Shown here: positions 42,669 through 51,734 of the stretch, piece after piece
Layout: the number at the start of each line of letters is the position of its first letter
Position numbering within the stretch: position 1 is the stretch's first letter
Source of the DNA: an uncultured Clostridium sp.
GTDB taxonomy: Bacteria; Bacillota; Clostridia; Lachnospirales; Lachnospiraceae
Direction of reading: 5' to 3'
Assembly (NCBI GenBank): GCA_902496665.1
Contig: CABVBU010000001.1
Span: 62,001-126,000, forward strand
DNA: 64,000 nt
Notes under the pieces: model-generated
The model's input: the letters and a program-made list of their open reading frames with translations, nothing else
Databases searched by the model: none
Told to the model about the DNA's origin: nothing
Position numbers and translations under genes: made by a program

Positions 42669-44030
42669 ATGAAACGAGAAAATTTTGGCTCACGTTTAGG
42701 CTTTTTACTGGTAAGCGCGGGCTGTGCGATCGGAATTGGAAATGTGTGGCGGTTCCCGTATGTAGCGGGACAGAACGGCGGCGGCGTATTCGTCCTGTTC
42801 TATCTGCTGTTCCTGTTGTGTATGGGCGTCCCGGTCCTCACCATGGAGCTTGCGGTGGGACGTGCGGGACGAAAGAGCGCAGTCGGCGCGTATCGGGCGC
42901 TGGAAAAGCCGGGCAGTAAATGGCATGTACACGGCTGGTTCTGTATCCTTGGCTGTTACCTGTTAATGATGTATTACACGACCGTATCCGGCTGGATGCT
43001 CAGCTATTTCGTGAAGTTCGCGACGGGAACATTCACCGGAATGAATACGGATCAGGTCGCGGGAGTATTTGGGGATATGCTCGGCAATCCCGGTGAGATG
43101 GGCTTCTGGATGGCTGTGACCGTTATCGTCGGCTTCTTTATCTGCAGCAGAGGTCTCCAGAATGGCCTTGAGAAGATCACAAAATGGATGATGGCGGCGC
43201 TGTTATTGCTGATCCTGGTGCTTGCAGGTCACAGCCTGATCCTTCCGGGCGCGAAAGAGGGACTGAGCTTTTACCTTCTCCTGGATTTCAAACGCGCGTC
43301 GGATGTCGGACTCGGATCGGTAATCATGGCGGCCATGAACCAGTCCTTCTTTACATTAAGCCTTGGCATTGCGGCAATGGAGATCTTCGGAAGCTATATG
43401 TCCGAGGAGCATACGCTTGCAGGCGAGGCGGTACGGATCTGCGGTCTCGACACACTGGTAGCTCTTTCTGCCGGACTGATTATCTTCCCGGCGTGCTTTT
43501 CCTTCGGCGTACAGCCGGATGCCGGCCCGCAGCTGATCTTCATCACACTTCCGAACGTGTTTGCCAACATGGCAGGCGGACGGGTCTGGGGCATGCTGTT
43601 CTTCTTATTTATGTCGGCGGCAAGCTTCTCAACCGTTATCGCCGTGTTCGAAAATCTGCTTTCCAGCTGCATGGATAACTTTGGTTGGAACAGAAGGAAA
43701 GCTTCTGTGATCAACTGTATTTTCGTGCTGATCGCCAGTCTGCCCTGTGTTCTGGGCTACAATGTATGGAGCAGCCTCCACATCATCGGCGCGAGAGATG
43801 TTCTGGATTCGGAGGACTTCCTGGTCAGCAACCTGCTTTTACCGCTTGGCTCCCTTGTTTATCTGTTATTCTGCGTGAGCAAGTGGGGATGGGGATATGA
43901 TAAGTATCTCGCGGAGGCGAACAAGGGAACGGGACTTAAGATGCCGGGGGCGAACTGGGCAAAGATCTATTTCCGGTATGTTCTTCCTGTGCTGATCCTG
44001 GTGATCCTGGTCCAGGGGCTGATCGGATAA
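42669..44030 (+). CDS. Neurotransmitter:sodium symporter (NSS) family transporter
   Basis: 453 residues with about eleven membrane helices, like bacterial MhsT/LeuT proteins. The first helix contains the unwound sodium site signature GCAIGIGNVWRFPYVAGQNGGG; further conserved points are LTMELAVGRAGR and the helix 6 and 8 regions (NQSFFTLSLGIAAMEIFGSY, SAASFSTVIAVFENLLS). It would take up an amino acid with sodium. GAGGGGAG is 8 bases from ATG 42669, compared with 1-2 bases from ATG 42663. The divergent LysR gene and its box point to control by an amino acid. Confidence 0.92.
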   Translation: MKRENFGSRLGFLLVSAGCAIGIGNVWRFPYVAGQNGGGVFVLFYLLFLLCMGVPVLTMELAVGRAGRKSAVGAYRALEKPGSKWHVHGWFCILGCYLLMMYYTTVSGWMLSYFVKFATGTFTGMNTDQVAGVFGDMLGNPGEMGFWMAVTVIVGFFICSRGLQNGLEKITKWMMAALLLLILVLAGHSLILPGAKEGLSFYLLLDFKRASDVGLGSVIMAAMNQSFFTLSLGIAAMEIFGSYMSEEHTLAGEAVRICGLDTLVALSAGLIIFPACFSFGVQPDAGPQLIFITLPNVFANMAGGRVWGMLFFLFMSAASFSTVIAVFENLLSSCMDNFGWNRRKASVINCIFVLIASLPCVLGYNVWSSLHIIGARDVLDSEDFLVSNLLLPLGSLVYLLFCVSKWGWGYDKYLAEANKGTGLKMPGANWAKIYFRYVLPVLILVILVQGLIG

Positions 44031-44138
44031 CAGGCTTTCAGATATGCACGAAATTCATAAAAAGACCGGAATTTATGAAAAACTTACCGGTTTAACGCGA
44101 TATGCACATAAAAACTTTAAAGCGTAAAAGCTTTTATA

Positions 44139-44167
44139 TTGAATATCGAAATAACCTGTGTTATAAT
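44139..44167 (+). promoter_or_regulatory. Promoter of the tricarboxylate transporter operon
   Basis: TTGAAT (44139-44144), 17 bases, TATAAT (44162-44167) with an extended -10 TG at 44159-44160. Confidence 0.8.
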
Positions 44168-44203
44168 AATCATCGCAAATACAAAAAAGAGGAGAGTACC
44201 ACA

Positions 44204-45334
44204 ATGAAAAAGATGATTGCACTGGGCATGGCCGCTATGATGTGCCTGTCCATGACTGCATGCAGTGTCTCCACATCTTCCAAGACCGAGACGACCGCAG
44301 CAGCAACAGAAGCAGCTGAGACAACTGCAGAAGCAGCAAAAGACAGCGAGACAACCGCAGAGGCTGCCGGCGATCTTGTTGCGACCGCAGATTATCCGAC
44401 AAAACCGATTACAATGATCATTCCTTACGGTGCAGGCGGAACAACAGATACCTGGGGCAGAAAGCTTGCAGTCCTGCTTGAAAAATATTTAGGACAGCCG
44501 ATCACCGTTACAAACCAGGGCGGCGCGTCCGGCTCCATCGGTAGCCAGTTCGTAAAAGAGCAGCCGTCTGATGGCTACACACTTCTTGTTTGTGCAGAGA
44601 CGATGGGAACCTACAGAACCATGAATATCTGCGACCTTGGATACGATGACTTTACCGTTATCTCCCCGTTGGTTGGTGATCCGAAGGTTCTTGTAGTCGG
44701 AAAGGACTCCAAGTACAACACACTTCAGGAGCTTCTTGATGCGATCAAGGAAAACCCGGGAAAGATCACAATGTCCCACTCCGGTCCTGGAGGAAGCGGA
44801 CACAATCAGGGCCTTGTATTAAAAGAGCTTGGCTATGAAGTTGCAATGACAAGCTTTGACTCCGGTAACGACGCGCTTCTCGGTGTCATCGGCGGACAGG
44901 TTGACTTCACAAACCCGAATATCTCCACCCTCGGCGGCTATATCGAGAGCGGCGATGTGAAACCGTTAGCAGTATTCTCCGATAAGAGAATGGACGCTTA
45001 CCCGGATATCCCGGCATTCACAGAGACAGTTCCGGAAGCTGAAAAGTACTTAAATATCCCGTACACACTCCTTTCCTTCGTTGTAAACAACGATACACCG
45101 CAGGAGGTTGTTGATGTATTAAAGGCAGCATCTGAGAAGGTGTTCGCAGATCCGGAGTGGACCGAGTTCGTAAAACAGAACGCAGCAGATCCGGTATATG
45201 ACGAGTACAAAGATGACGCATCGATCCAGGCATTCTATGACAACTGGAAATCCGTAATCTGCTGGTTACAGTATGACAACGGTGTTGCCGAGAAGAGTCC
45301 GGAAGAGTTCGGCATCAAGAGAATTGGAGAATAA
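44204..45334 (+). CDS. Tripartite tricarboxylate transporter substrate-binding lipoprotein (TctC)
   Basis: 376 residues. The signal MKKMIALGMAAMMCLSMTAC has its lipobox Cys at 20, followed by a Thr/Ala/Glu-rich linker up to about residue 65. The TctC fold is shown by PTKPITMIIPYGAGGTTDTWGR, where the YGAGGTTD loop binds the carboxylate, and by VTNQGGASGSIGSQFVKEQPSDGYTLL. It would capture a carboxylic acid such as citrate, tartrate or an aromatic acid outside the cell. The ATG 44204 has GAGGAGAG 8 bases upstream. It is followed 3 bases later by TctB. Confidence 0.92.
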   Translation: MKKMIALGMAAMMCLSMTACSVSTSSKTETTAAATEAAETTAEAAKDSETTAEAAGDLVATADYPTKPITMIIPYGAGGTTDTWGRKLAVLLEKYLGQPITVTNQGGASGSIGSQFVKEQPSDGYTLLVCAETMGTYRTMNICDLGYDDFTVISPLVGDPKVLVVGKDSKYNTLQELLDAIKENPGKITMSHSGPGGSGHNQGLVLKELGYEVAMTSFDSGNDALLGVIGGQVDFTNPNISTLGGYIESGDVKPLAVFSDKRMDAYPDIPAFTETVPEAEKYLNIPYTLLSFVVNNDTPQEVVDVLKAASEKVFADPEWTEFVKQNAADPVYDEYKDDASIQAFYDNWKSVICWLQYDNGVAEKSPEEFGIKRIGE

Positions 45335-45337
45335 TCA

Positions 45338-45865
45338 ATGAAGAATAAGATTCATTCGCTGATCGTCGAAGGAATTGTATTTTGCGGGAGCGGCCTTGTG
45401 CTGCTCTCGTATTCTCTTTCATCCTACGCGAAAGGGTTTAACAAAAGCTGGGCACAGTCCCCGTACCTGTTTCCAATGATCGTGGCGATCGCCATGATCG
45501 GTCTGTCCTTATGGATCGTCGGAGAGGGAGTTACGGCAATGAAAAAAGCGGCCGCAAATCCGGATGACAAGAAGCCGGAAAAGGCAGGAAAAACAGAAAA
45601 GCGGCGCTGGGTCGTGATCGCCCTGATCCTCTGCGCGGTCTACTATGCGGCACTTGCCTTCATTAAAATTCCGTATATCACCATCGGAATTTTATCTTTT
45701 GCGTATACATTTTCGACATTTGAGGTTGTGACGGTGGTATTCCTGATCGCCATGATGGTTTTCATGGGTGTCAGAAAAATTCCGGTCCTTGTCTTCGTGC
45801 CGATCGGAACCACCTTGTTCTTAAGCCTCGCATTCCGCACATTCTTACATGTGCTTCTGCCATAG
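45338..45865 (+). CDS. Tripartite tricarboxylate transporter small membrane subunit (TctB)
   Basis: 175 residues with four predicted membrane helices (about 8-28, 42-62, 90-110, 115-170), the pattern of TctB. A charged loop between helices two and three (AANPDDKKPEKAGKTEKRR) is inside the cell. It pairs with TctA to form the membrane part of the sodium- or proton-driven carrier. The start lies 3 bases after the TctC stop, and TctA begins 15 bases after its stop. Confidence 0.88.
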   Translation: MKNKIHSLIVEGIVFCGSGLVLLSYSLSSYAKGFNKSWAQSPYLFPMIVAIAMIGLSLWIVGEGVTAMKKAAANPDDKKPEKAGKTEKRRWVVIALILCAVYYAALAFIKIPYITIGILSFAYTFSTFEVVTVVFLIAMMVFMGVRKIPVLVFVPIGTTLFLSLAFRTFLHVLLP

Positions 45866-45880
45866 AAAGGAGAAAGGAAA

Positions 45881-47383
45881 ATGATGCAGATGTTATCCGT
45901 GGTCGATCCGCGGTTTATCCTTATGGTTCTCCTTGGTTCTGTGGCTGGTCTGTTCGTAGGAGCGATCCCGGGACTTTCCGTGTCCATGGCGACCGCGCTT
46001 CTCGTATCCATTACTTATACCTGGGAACATTCAGATGCCCTGGCGATGATCATGGGTGTCTATGTAGTCGGAGTCTTCTCCGGCGCGGTATCGGCGATCC
46101 TGATCAATATCCCCGGCGCGCCTTCATCGGTCGTAACGACACTGGACGGCTATCCGATGTCGAAAAAAGGTCAGTCCTACAAGGCGCTCTTTACCGCAAC
46201 GATCTACTCGTTTATCGGAAGCTTATTTGGTCTTCTGGCTCTGGGACTCTTAGCGGAGCCGGTGTCCAGAGTTGCGATCAAATTTACAAAGATGGACTAT
46301 TTCCTGCTGGCCCTCTTCGGACTTGTGACGGTCGGCTCCGTCAGCACGAAAAACTACGCGAAGGGCCTTATCAGCGTTATGATCGGTCTTGTGATCAGCA
46401 TGATCGGACTGGATCCGCTGATGGGAACAAAGCGCCTGACCTTCGGAATCCAGAATCTTGCGGGCGGTGTCAGCACAGTCCCGGCGCTTGTCGGCTTCTT
46501 CGGATTTGCAGAAGTACTCTCTGTTGTATACAACATGAAGCAGGAGCAGAATGTCCTTGCGATGGAAAAGACGAAGGTCAGCCTGAAAGAGATCTTAAAG
46601 AGCTGGAAGCTTTCCTTATATACATCAACGATCGGTCTTTTAGTCGGTGCTCTTCCGGGAGCAGGCGGACCGGTGGCATCCTTTATCGCGTACAATGAGG
46701 CGAAGCGTCTCGTAAAGAAGCCGGAGGTTCCCTTCGGTGAGGGTGCAGTGGAAGGAATCGTGGCCAGTGAGTCCTCCAACAACGCATGTATCGGCGGTGC
46801 ACTGATCCCGATGCTAACGTTAGCGGTTCCGGGCGACGCAGTTACCGCGATCATCCTTTCCGTATTCTATGTCCATGGCTTACAGCCAGGTCCGCTATTT
46901 ATCACACAGAACAAAGAATCCTTCTACTCTATCGTAGTAGCGGGAATCATCGCGTGCTTTGCACTTTTACTGTTAGGACTGATTGTTGCTCCGAGGATCT
47001 GTAAGGTCATTACGATCCCGAAGAATATCATGATCCCGGTGGTAACGAGCCTCTGTGTGATCGGTTCCTTCGCATGCAACAACCGTCTGTTTGATGTGGG
47101 ACTCATGTTCTTCTTCGGATTGATGGGATTCATGATGCGCCGGTTCGATTATCCGGTTGCCCCGCTGATCCTCGCGATGGTACTCGGAAAGATGATGGAT
47201 TCCAACTTCCGTCAGGCAGTGTCTCTGGCATCGTCCTCCGATAACCCGTTTATGGCGATGTTCGGACATCCGATCACGATCGTCCTTTCCATCTGTACAT
47301 TATTCGTCCTTCTTGGAAATATTCCGTGGACGAAGCCGTATGTCGATAAGGTAAAAGGGATCTTTTCGAGAAAAACGGCGTAA
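45881..47383 (+). CDS. Tripartite tricarboxylate transporter permease (TctA)
   Basis: 500 residues of about eleven to twelve membrane helices. TctA signatures include GSVAGLFVGAIPGLSVSMATALL at the N-terminus, the repeated GALPGAGGPVASFIAYNEAKR and AIILSVFYVHGLQPGPLF, and SNNACIGGALIPMLTLAVPGDAVTA in the middle. It is the channel of the transporter whose binding protein is encoded at 44204. AAAGGAGAAAGG precedes the ATG. An intrinsic terminator follows after about 100 bases. Confidence 0.92.
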   Translation: MMQMLSVVDPRFILMVLLGSVAGLFVGAIPGLSVSMATALLVSITYTWEHSDALAMIMGVYVVGVFSGAVSAILINIPGAPSSVVTTLDGYPMSKKGQSYKALFTATIYSFIGSLFGLLALGLLAEPVSRVAIKFTKMDYFLLALFGLVTVGSVSTKNYAKGLISVMIGLVISMIGLDPLMGTKRLTFGIQNLAGGVSTVPALVGFFGFAEVLSVVYNMKQEQNVLAMEKTKVSLKEILKSWKLSLYTSTIGLLVGALPGAGGPVASFIAYNEAKRLVKKPEVPFGEGAVEGIVASESSNNACIGGALIPMLTLAVPGDAVTAIILSVFYVHGLQPGPLFITQNKESFYSIVVAGIIACFALLLLGLIVAPRICKVITIPKNIMIPVVTSLCVIGSFACNNRLFDVGLMFFFGLMGFMMRRFDYPVAPLILAMVLGKMMDSNFRQAVSLASSSDNPFMAMFGHPITIVLSICTLFVLLGNIPWTKPYVDKVKGIFSRKTA

Positions 47384-47482
47384 TTTCAGATAAAACTTCT
47401 GAAAAACAGGCCGGATCACCAAATTTCGACCGGCGCAGGATTTCTCACCGGTGTGAAAGATGGTAAGAAAAGAAAAAAGTAT

Positions 47483-47533
47483 AAAAAGAGCAGGAAATCA
47501 GGCAAAAAGTGCTTGCATTTCCTGCTCTTTTTT
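47483..47533 (+). terminator. Intrinsic terminator of the tricarboxylate transporter operon
   Basis: AAAAAGAGCAGGAAAT (47483-47498) pairs with ATTTCCTGCTCTTTTT (47517-47532), followed by T. It overlaps the -35 of the next promoter. Confidence 0.85.
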
Positions 47534-47541
47534 GCTAAGAT
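47513..47541 (+). promoter_or_regulatory. Promoter of the rpsF-ssb-rpsR operon
   Basis: TTGCAT (47513-47518), 17 bases, TAAGAT (47536-47541) with TG at 47533-47534 before it. The leader to 47624 contains CCGGAAGACC before the ribosome site, a place where S6:S18 could bind to control its own mRNA; this is weakly supported. Confidence 0.6.
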
Positions 47542-47623
47542 TATTACCTGTGACATGTAAAAAATCCTTGCTCCTGATACTGAAAATCGGGGGCCGGAAG
47601 ACCAGAAGGAGGTTTATGAAACT

Positions 47624-47911
47624 ATGAACAAATACGAGTTAGCAGTTGTTCTTAGCGCAAAACTTGAAGATGACGAGAGAGCAGCCGCACTTGAGAAAGT
47701 GAAAGGCTATATCACACGTTTCGGCGGCAATATCGTTGATGTGGACGAATGGGGCAAGAAGAGACTTGCATACGAGATCCAGAAGAGCAAAGAGGGATTC
47801 TACTACTTCATCCACTTCGAGGGCGAGGCAAACTGCCCGAACGAGGTTGAGGCTCACATCCGTATTATGGAGCCGGTTGTTCGCTATCTTTGCGTAAGAC
47901 AGGACGCTTAA
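47624..47911 (+). CDS. rpsF: Ribosomal protein S6
   Basis: 95 residues, the normal size. The RNA-binding ferredoxin-like fold reads MNKYELAVVLSAKLEDDERAAALEKVKGYI, followed by DVDEWGKKRLAYEIQKSKEGFYYFIHFEGEA, a highly conserved block. It binds S18 in the small ribosomal subunit. AGAAGGAGG lies 11 bases from the ATG. First gene of rpsF-ssb-rpsR, a grouping conserved in Firmicutes. Confidence 0.97.
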   Translation: MNKYELAVVLSAKLEDDERAAALEKVKGYITRFGGNIVDVDEWGKKRLAYEIQKSKEGFYYFIHFEGEANCPNEVEAHIRIMEPVVRYLCVRQDA

Positions 47912-47929
47912 TAAAGAAAGAGTGAGAAT

Positions 47930-48424
47930 ATGAACAGAGTTATCCTTATGGGTAGATTAACCAGAGATCCGGAAGTACGCTATTCCCAGGGCGAGCGCTC
48001 TATGGCAATCGCAAGATATACACTTGCAGTTGACAGAAGAGGCAGAAGAAGCCAGGACGGCGATCAGGGTCAGACGGCCGATTTTATCAACATCGTAGCT
48101 TTTGATCGTGCCGGTGAATTTGCGGAGAAATATTTCCGTCAGGGCATGCGTGTACTGGTTTCCGGAAGAATCCAGACCGGAAGCTATGTAAATAAGGATG
48201 GCCAGAAGGTCTATACAACAGATATTATTGTAGATGACCAGGAATTCGCTGACAGCAAGGGTCAGGGCGGCGATAACAGCGGCTTTGGCGGCGGAAACAG
48301 CTACGGCGGCGGAAACCGCGGCGGCTACCAGCAGGGAACAAGACCTGCACCGTCCAGTGCCATCGGCGACGGATTTATGAATATTCCGGATGGAGTCGAG
48401 GACGAAGGACTTCCATTCAACTAA
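47930..48424 (+). CDS. ssb: Single-stranded DNA-binding protein
   Basis: 164 residues. The OB-fold domain (1-110) opens with MNRVILMGRLTRDPEVRYSQG and includes QTADFINIVAFDRAGEFAEKYFRQGMRVLVSGRIQTGSY. A Gly-rich flexible tail follows, and the last residues DEGLPFN are the acidic tip that recruits DNA repair and replication proteins. AAAGAGTG precedes the ATG, 18 bases after rpsF. It covers single-stranded DNA during replication and repair. Confidence 0.97.
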   Translation: MNRVILMGRLTRDPEVRYSQGERSMAIARYTLAVDRRGRRSQDGDQGQTADFINIVAFDRAGEFAEKYFRQGMRVLVSGRIQTGSYVNKDGQKVYTTDIIVDDQEFADSKGQGGDNSGFGGGNSYGGGNRGGYQQGTRPAPSSAIGDGFMNIPDGVEDEGLPFN

Positions 48425-48545
48425 ATATCAGTCTGAGACAATACAGTGCGTTACTCCTAATTCGCTGTGAGTAGACTGAGTTTGCACGTAACCGGACAGG
48501 CGTTGGACGGTTACAGACAACGAAACTAACAGGAGGTAATTTAAA

Positions 48546-48812
48546 ATGGCATTCAATAAAGGTGACAAGTCCGATTCTTCCAGAGTAAGAAGAGGCGGCA
48601 TGCATAGAAGAAAAAAAGTTTGCGTATTCTGCGGCGATAAGAACGGCGAGATCGATTACAAGGACGTAAACAAGTTAAAGAGATACGTATCCGAGAGAGG
48701 AAAAATCCTTCCGAGAAGAATCACAGGCAACTGCGCAAAGCACCAGAGAGCTTTAACAGTAGCTATCAAGAGAGCACGTCATATCGCTCTTATGCCGTAC
48801 ACATGTGAATAA
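48546..48812 (+). CDS. rpsR: Ribosomal protein S18
   Basis: 88 residues. The conserved core reads KKVCVFCGDKNGEIDYKDVNKLKRYVSERGKILPRRITGNCAKHQRALTVAIKRARHIALMPY. The CxxC near the start is present in this form and would bind zinc. AACAGGAGG is 9 bases before the ATG. The gap after ssb (48425-48545) has two hairpins, TCAGTCT with AGACTGA and GTAACCG with CGGTTAC, which may regulate S18 production. A terminator follows. Confidence 0.97.
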   Translation: MAFNKGDKSDSSRVRRGGMHRRKKVCVFCGDKNGEIDYKDVNKLKRYVSERGKILPRRITGNCAKHQRALTVAIKRARHIALMPYTCE

Positions 48813-48878
48813 TTCCTTAGAATAAGGATTTTCACTGATAAAGTAAGGTTTTATCTAATTAATTTGAAGCATCATTTG

Positions 48879-48917
48879 AGGATTCCATATGAGAGATCAT
48901 GTGGGATCCTTTTTTTG
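48879..48917 (+). terminator. Intrinsic terminator of the rpsF operon
   Basis: AGGATTCCATATG (48879-48891) pairs with CATGTGGGATCCT (48898-48910, with one G-U and a mismatch), followed by TTTTTT. Confidence 0.85.
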
Positions 48918-48985
48918 CGTAGCAGGGAATTCTCTGTTACACAAAAAGGCGCGACATGCCAATGATGCACGTTCGTGCGAAGATC
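48917..48985 (+). repeat. Dispersed three-hairpin element, copy 2
   Basis: H1 GTAGCAG (48919-48925) with CTGTTAC (48934-48940, one G-U); ACAAAAA linker; H2 GGC (48948-48950) with GCC (48958-48960) and a G-U next to it; H3 GCAC-GTTC-GTGC (48967-48978). It begins at the T-run of the rpsF terminator, like copy 1 after the exporter terminator. Confidence 0.6.
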
Positions 48986-49117
48986 AGGTTCACCAGATGG
49001 AACTATGATAGATATTGACATTAAATCGAAATAAGAAAAAAATTTGTTTTTCATGAAAGCCGGAAAAATATAAGGAGCTGAATCAAAAGGGCTTTTAAGG
49101 ATATTTATGTCTGAAAA

Positions 49118-49248
49118 TTGACTTTTTTGCGGACATCCTTTATACTACATAGAGGAAAAGTCAAAAAAAGAAACAGCAATGTGGAAGGGCAGTAAAACCA
49201 TTCAAGATGTAATTCGAAGGTCCAGAACATTATTCTGGATTTTTTTTT
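49118..49248 (+). promoter_or_regulatory. Strong promoter followed by an early terminator, upstream of DUF819
   Basis: TTGACT (49118-49123), 17 bases, TATACT (49141-49146). Transcription from about 49153 meets TCCAGAA-CATTA-TTCTGGA (49221-49239) followed by nine T after 96 bases. It could be a small RNA or an attenuated leader for the DUF819 gene at 49440. No T-box motif is seen. A further hairpin CCACCG-ATATC-CGGTGG (49405-49421) stands just before the ribosome site. Confidence 0.6.
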
Positions 49249-49439
49249 ACAAGATTCTGCATCAACGTTGTGAAGAGGCAACAAGTTGCTGTGCTGTTTT
49301 CACATTGGTTTGCGGTTCGTAAAAAGGTATCGAAAAGGAGAAGGAAGGGGGAGCTGAAAATTTCAACCGCCCGTTTTGACTTGTTCTGAATAAGAAAATA
49401 AAGCCCACCGATATCCGGTGGCGGAACGGAGCATTTCAA

Positions 49440-50615
49440 ATGATTCATGATGGATTTATCTATCTGGCCACTTTAATGCTGCTGGCAGCAATTCTGGTCA
49501 ATCTTCCTGTGTACCTGCGGGGAAAAGGCGCACAGACCTTTTTTAAATTTGCACCACCGATCGTTCTGATCTATTTAGGCATGATGCTTTTATGTACTAT
49601 GAAAGTATGGGATCTGCAGGATACGTCAGCCATTTACGTATCGATCAAAAATCCGTTGCTCTACGCAATGCTGTTTTTAATGCTGCTGCGTTGTGATCTG
49701 AAAAAGATCATTAAATTAGGACCGAAAATGCTGATCGGTTTCTTCTCAGCGAGTATTTCAATCGGTGTTGGTTTTGTAGTAAGCTATGGAATTTTCCATA
49801 AATTACTGGGCCCGGAAAGCTGGAAAGCACTTGCAGCACTGTGCGGAAGCTGGTTAGGCGGCGGCAGTAATATGCTGGCGATTCAGGCAATTCTGGATGT
49901 AAGTGAAGAAAGTCTGGCATATTCTCTGGTAATGGATTCGGTTTGTGCAGTAATCTATGTTATGTTCCTTCTGTGGGTGATCAACTTCTCTAAGGAATTC
50001 AACTCCTGGACAAAGGCAGATGTACGTCTGATCGATGAAGTAGGAGCAGCTCTGGAAAAAGAGGCAAAGGAGGACAAGAGACCTCTTACCTGGAAAAACA
50101 TGCTTCTTTTAATCGGTGTATCCTTCTTTATATCCTCTCTGTCCAAGGATGCCGGTGTTATGGTTGCATCTGTTCTGCCTGTTTTTGATAAGGCAACCTG
50201 GACAGTTCTTCTTGTAACAGCTACAGGCCTGATCGTAGCAATGACTCCTTTTGGAAAGATTAAGGGAACAGAAGAAGTTTCCAATATCATGCTTTACATT
50301 GTCATCGCGATGATCGCTTCCAGAGCAGATATTTCTGCTATGGGAAATGCACCGGTATGGCTGGCTGCCGGATTCCTGATCCTGCTGATCCATGTAGCGG
50401 TTATGGTAATCCTTGCAAAGCTGATCCGACTGGATATTTTTACCTGTGCGGTTGCTTCTCTGGCGAATGTCGGAGGAACTGCGACAGCACCGGTACTTGC
50501 AGGCGCATACAGCAGCGCGCTGGTTCCAATCGGTATCCTGATGGCTCTTCTCGGCAATATTATTGGAACGCCGGGCGGCGCATTTGTAGGATACTTAATG
50601 AGCCTGATCGGGTAG
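49440..50615 (+). CDS. DUF819 family membrane protein
   Basis: 391 residues with about ten membrane helices. DUF819 (YjcL-like) hallmarks are LLGPESWKALAALCGSWLGGGSNMLAIQ and ASLANVGGTATAPVLAGAYSSALVPIG, which look like paired re-entrant repeats of a carrier. Family function is unsettled, with transport of an organic acid or amino acid most likely. A charged cytoplasmic loop lies near residues 180-215. GGAG stands 9 bases before the ATG. The long leader with terminator and hairpin suggests regulated expression. It ends in a bidirectional terminator. Confidence 0.85.
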   Translation: MIHDGFIYLATLMLLAAILVNLPVYLRGKGAQTFFKFAPPIVLIYLGMMLLCTMKVWDLQDTSAIYVSIKNPLLYAMLFLMLLRCDLKKIIKLGPKMLIGFFSASISIGVGFVVSYGIFHKLLGPESWKALAALCGSWLGGGSNMLAIQAILDVSEESLAYSLVMDSVCAVIYVMFLLWVINFSKEFNSWTKADVRLIDEVGAALEKEAKEDKRPLTWKNMLLLIGVSFFISSLSKDAGVMVASVLPVFDKATWTVLLVTATGLIVAMTPFGKIKGTEEVSNIMLYIVIAMIASRADISAMGNAPVWLAAGFLILLIHVAVMVILAKLIRLDIFTCAVASLANVGGTATAPVLAGAYSSALVPIGILMALLGNIIGTPGGAFVGYLMSLIG

Positions 50616-50650
50616 AGAACAACAATTGAAAAACGGGTAATACAAGAGCT

Positions 50651-50682
50651 CCGCACGGGAAACTGTGCGGGGTTTCTTTTTA
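50651..50682. terminator. Terminator between DUF819 and the minus-strand MBL gene
   Basis: CCGCAC (50651-50656) pairs with GTGCGG (50665-50670), followed by GGTTTCTTTTT. Confidence 0.75.
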
Positions 50683-51492
50683 AAATTCCATCACAAGCCC
50701 CGCATGCAGCTTGTGAACGGATTCTCCTAACGTCTCTTTCAGGAGATCAAAGGCATGATCTCCGGTACAGTGGCCGGTGTAGACCGAAGAGATGCCGGTG
50801 GAGCGAATCCCTTCGGCGAGGGCAAGGATTTCTGCGTCGGTCTTATTGTAGAGGTGGAAGCCGCCGATCAGGGCTTTTACTTTTTTATCCGGGAAAGTCG
50901 CGGTGACCTCACGGATAATGGTATCGGCACCGCCGTGGGAACAGCTGTTGAAGATCACAAGACCGTCCGGTGTGTCGAAGACAAGACTCTGTTCGTGGGA
51001 GAAGGAATCCGGTCTCCAGTGCCGCTTTTCCTTCAGGTACATGTGCTCCCGGATGCCTTTTTTCTCCAGTCCCGGAGTCTTATGCGGGACCAGATAAACC
51101 CCGTCACACGGTGAAAAGTCCCCGGAGACGAGCTTGATCCGGTCCGGATACTTTTTTAACATACCTTTTGGAATACCGATGTATTTCTTGTAGTTCCAGA
51201 CACCTTTGCAGCAGTTTTCCCCGGTGGTTTCCCTAAAATAGAACGGTGCAAACGAATTTACCCTGAAAAATTCCGGGATTCCGTCTGCATGGTCGTAGTG
51301 CGCGTGGGAGAGAACTCCGAAATCCACGTCTTTTATGTTCAGCCCAAGCACATCAGCATTCTTCAGAAAAAGCCCGGATGCCCCGGCATCGAGAAGGATA
51401 TGTTTCCCATGATATTCAATAAAAATGGATAATCCCCATTCACAGCCGAGATTTTCGGCGGGGATGTTGTCTGAGAGTACGGTTGCTTTCAT
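50680..51492 (-). CDS. MBL-fold metallohydrolase
   Basis: 270 residues. The metal-binding set is complete: LSHAHYDHADG (HxHxDH), a late SCSHGG His and GFHLYN plus TGHCTG near the end, with HILLDAGASGLF before them. This group resembles the dihydropterin-type metallohydrolases related to methanopterin ribosylation factors, whose bacterial members have unknown substrates. ATG 51492 has AAGGA 9 bases upstream; ATG 51498 is nearer. It is transcribed away from gdpP and has no apparent operon partner. Confidence 0.85.
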   Translation of the reverse strand: MKATVLSDNIPAENLGCEWGLSIFIEYHGKHILLDAGASGLFLKNADVLGLNIKDVDFGVLSHAHYDHADGIPEFFRVNSFAPFYFRETTGENCCKGVWNYKKYIGIPKGMLKKYPDRIKLVSGDFSPCDGVYLVPHKTPGLEKKGIREHMYLKEKRHWRPDSFSHEQSLVFDTPDGLVIFNSCSHGGADTIIREVTATFPDKKVKALIGGFHLYNKTDAEILALAEGIRSTGISSVYTGHCTGDHAFDLLKETLGESVHKLHAGLVMEF

Positions 51493-51684
51493 AAACATAT
51501 GTCCTTTCATACACAAAATTTTGGAATTGGTGACTTGTGCTCATACGATCTATCGGTATTTAAGCCATTATATCATACTTTTTAATTTCTCAGTAAACAA
51601 AAGCGAAAAGACACAGGATATTTTGTATACAGTATAAATATGATAAACGCTCAGCAGCCAGCCATGTCCGCCCCAAGCGGATCA

Positions 51685-51713
51685 TGGACAAATGCCTGTA
51701 TCTATGGTATACT
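51685..51713 (+). promoter_or_regulatory. Promoter of the gdpP-rplI-dnaB operon
   Basis: TGGACA (51685-51690), 17 bases, TATACT (51708-51713) with extended -10 TG at 51705-51706. Start near 51720, so the element at 51735-51867 lies in the 5' leader. Confidence 0.7.
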
Positions 51714-51734
51714 ATCCCCAAAGTCGGTTCTGAT

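Noticed and set aside
49179..49321. Tryptophan leader peptide of 47 codons
   Set aside because: It has no ribosome site at a useful distance and only two Trp codons, not in tandem.
49118..49440. T-box riboswitch before DUF819
   Set aside because: No GGGTGGTACC-like antiterminator sequence or specifier loop can be found.
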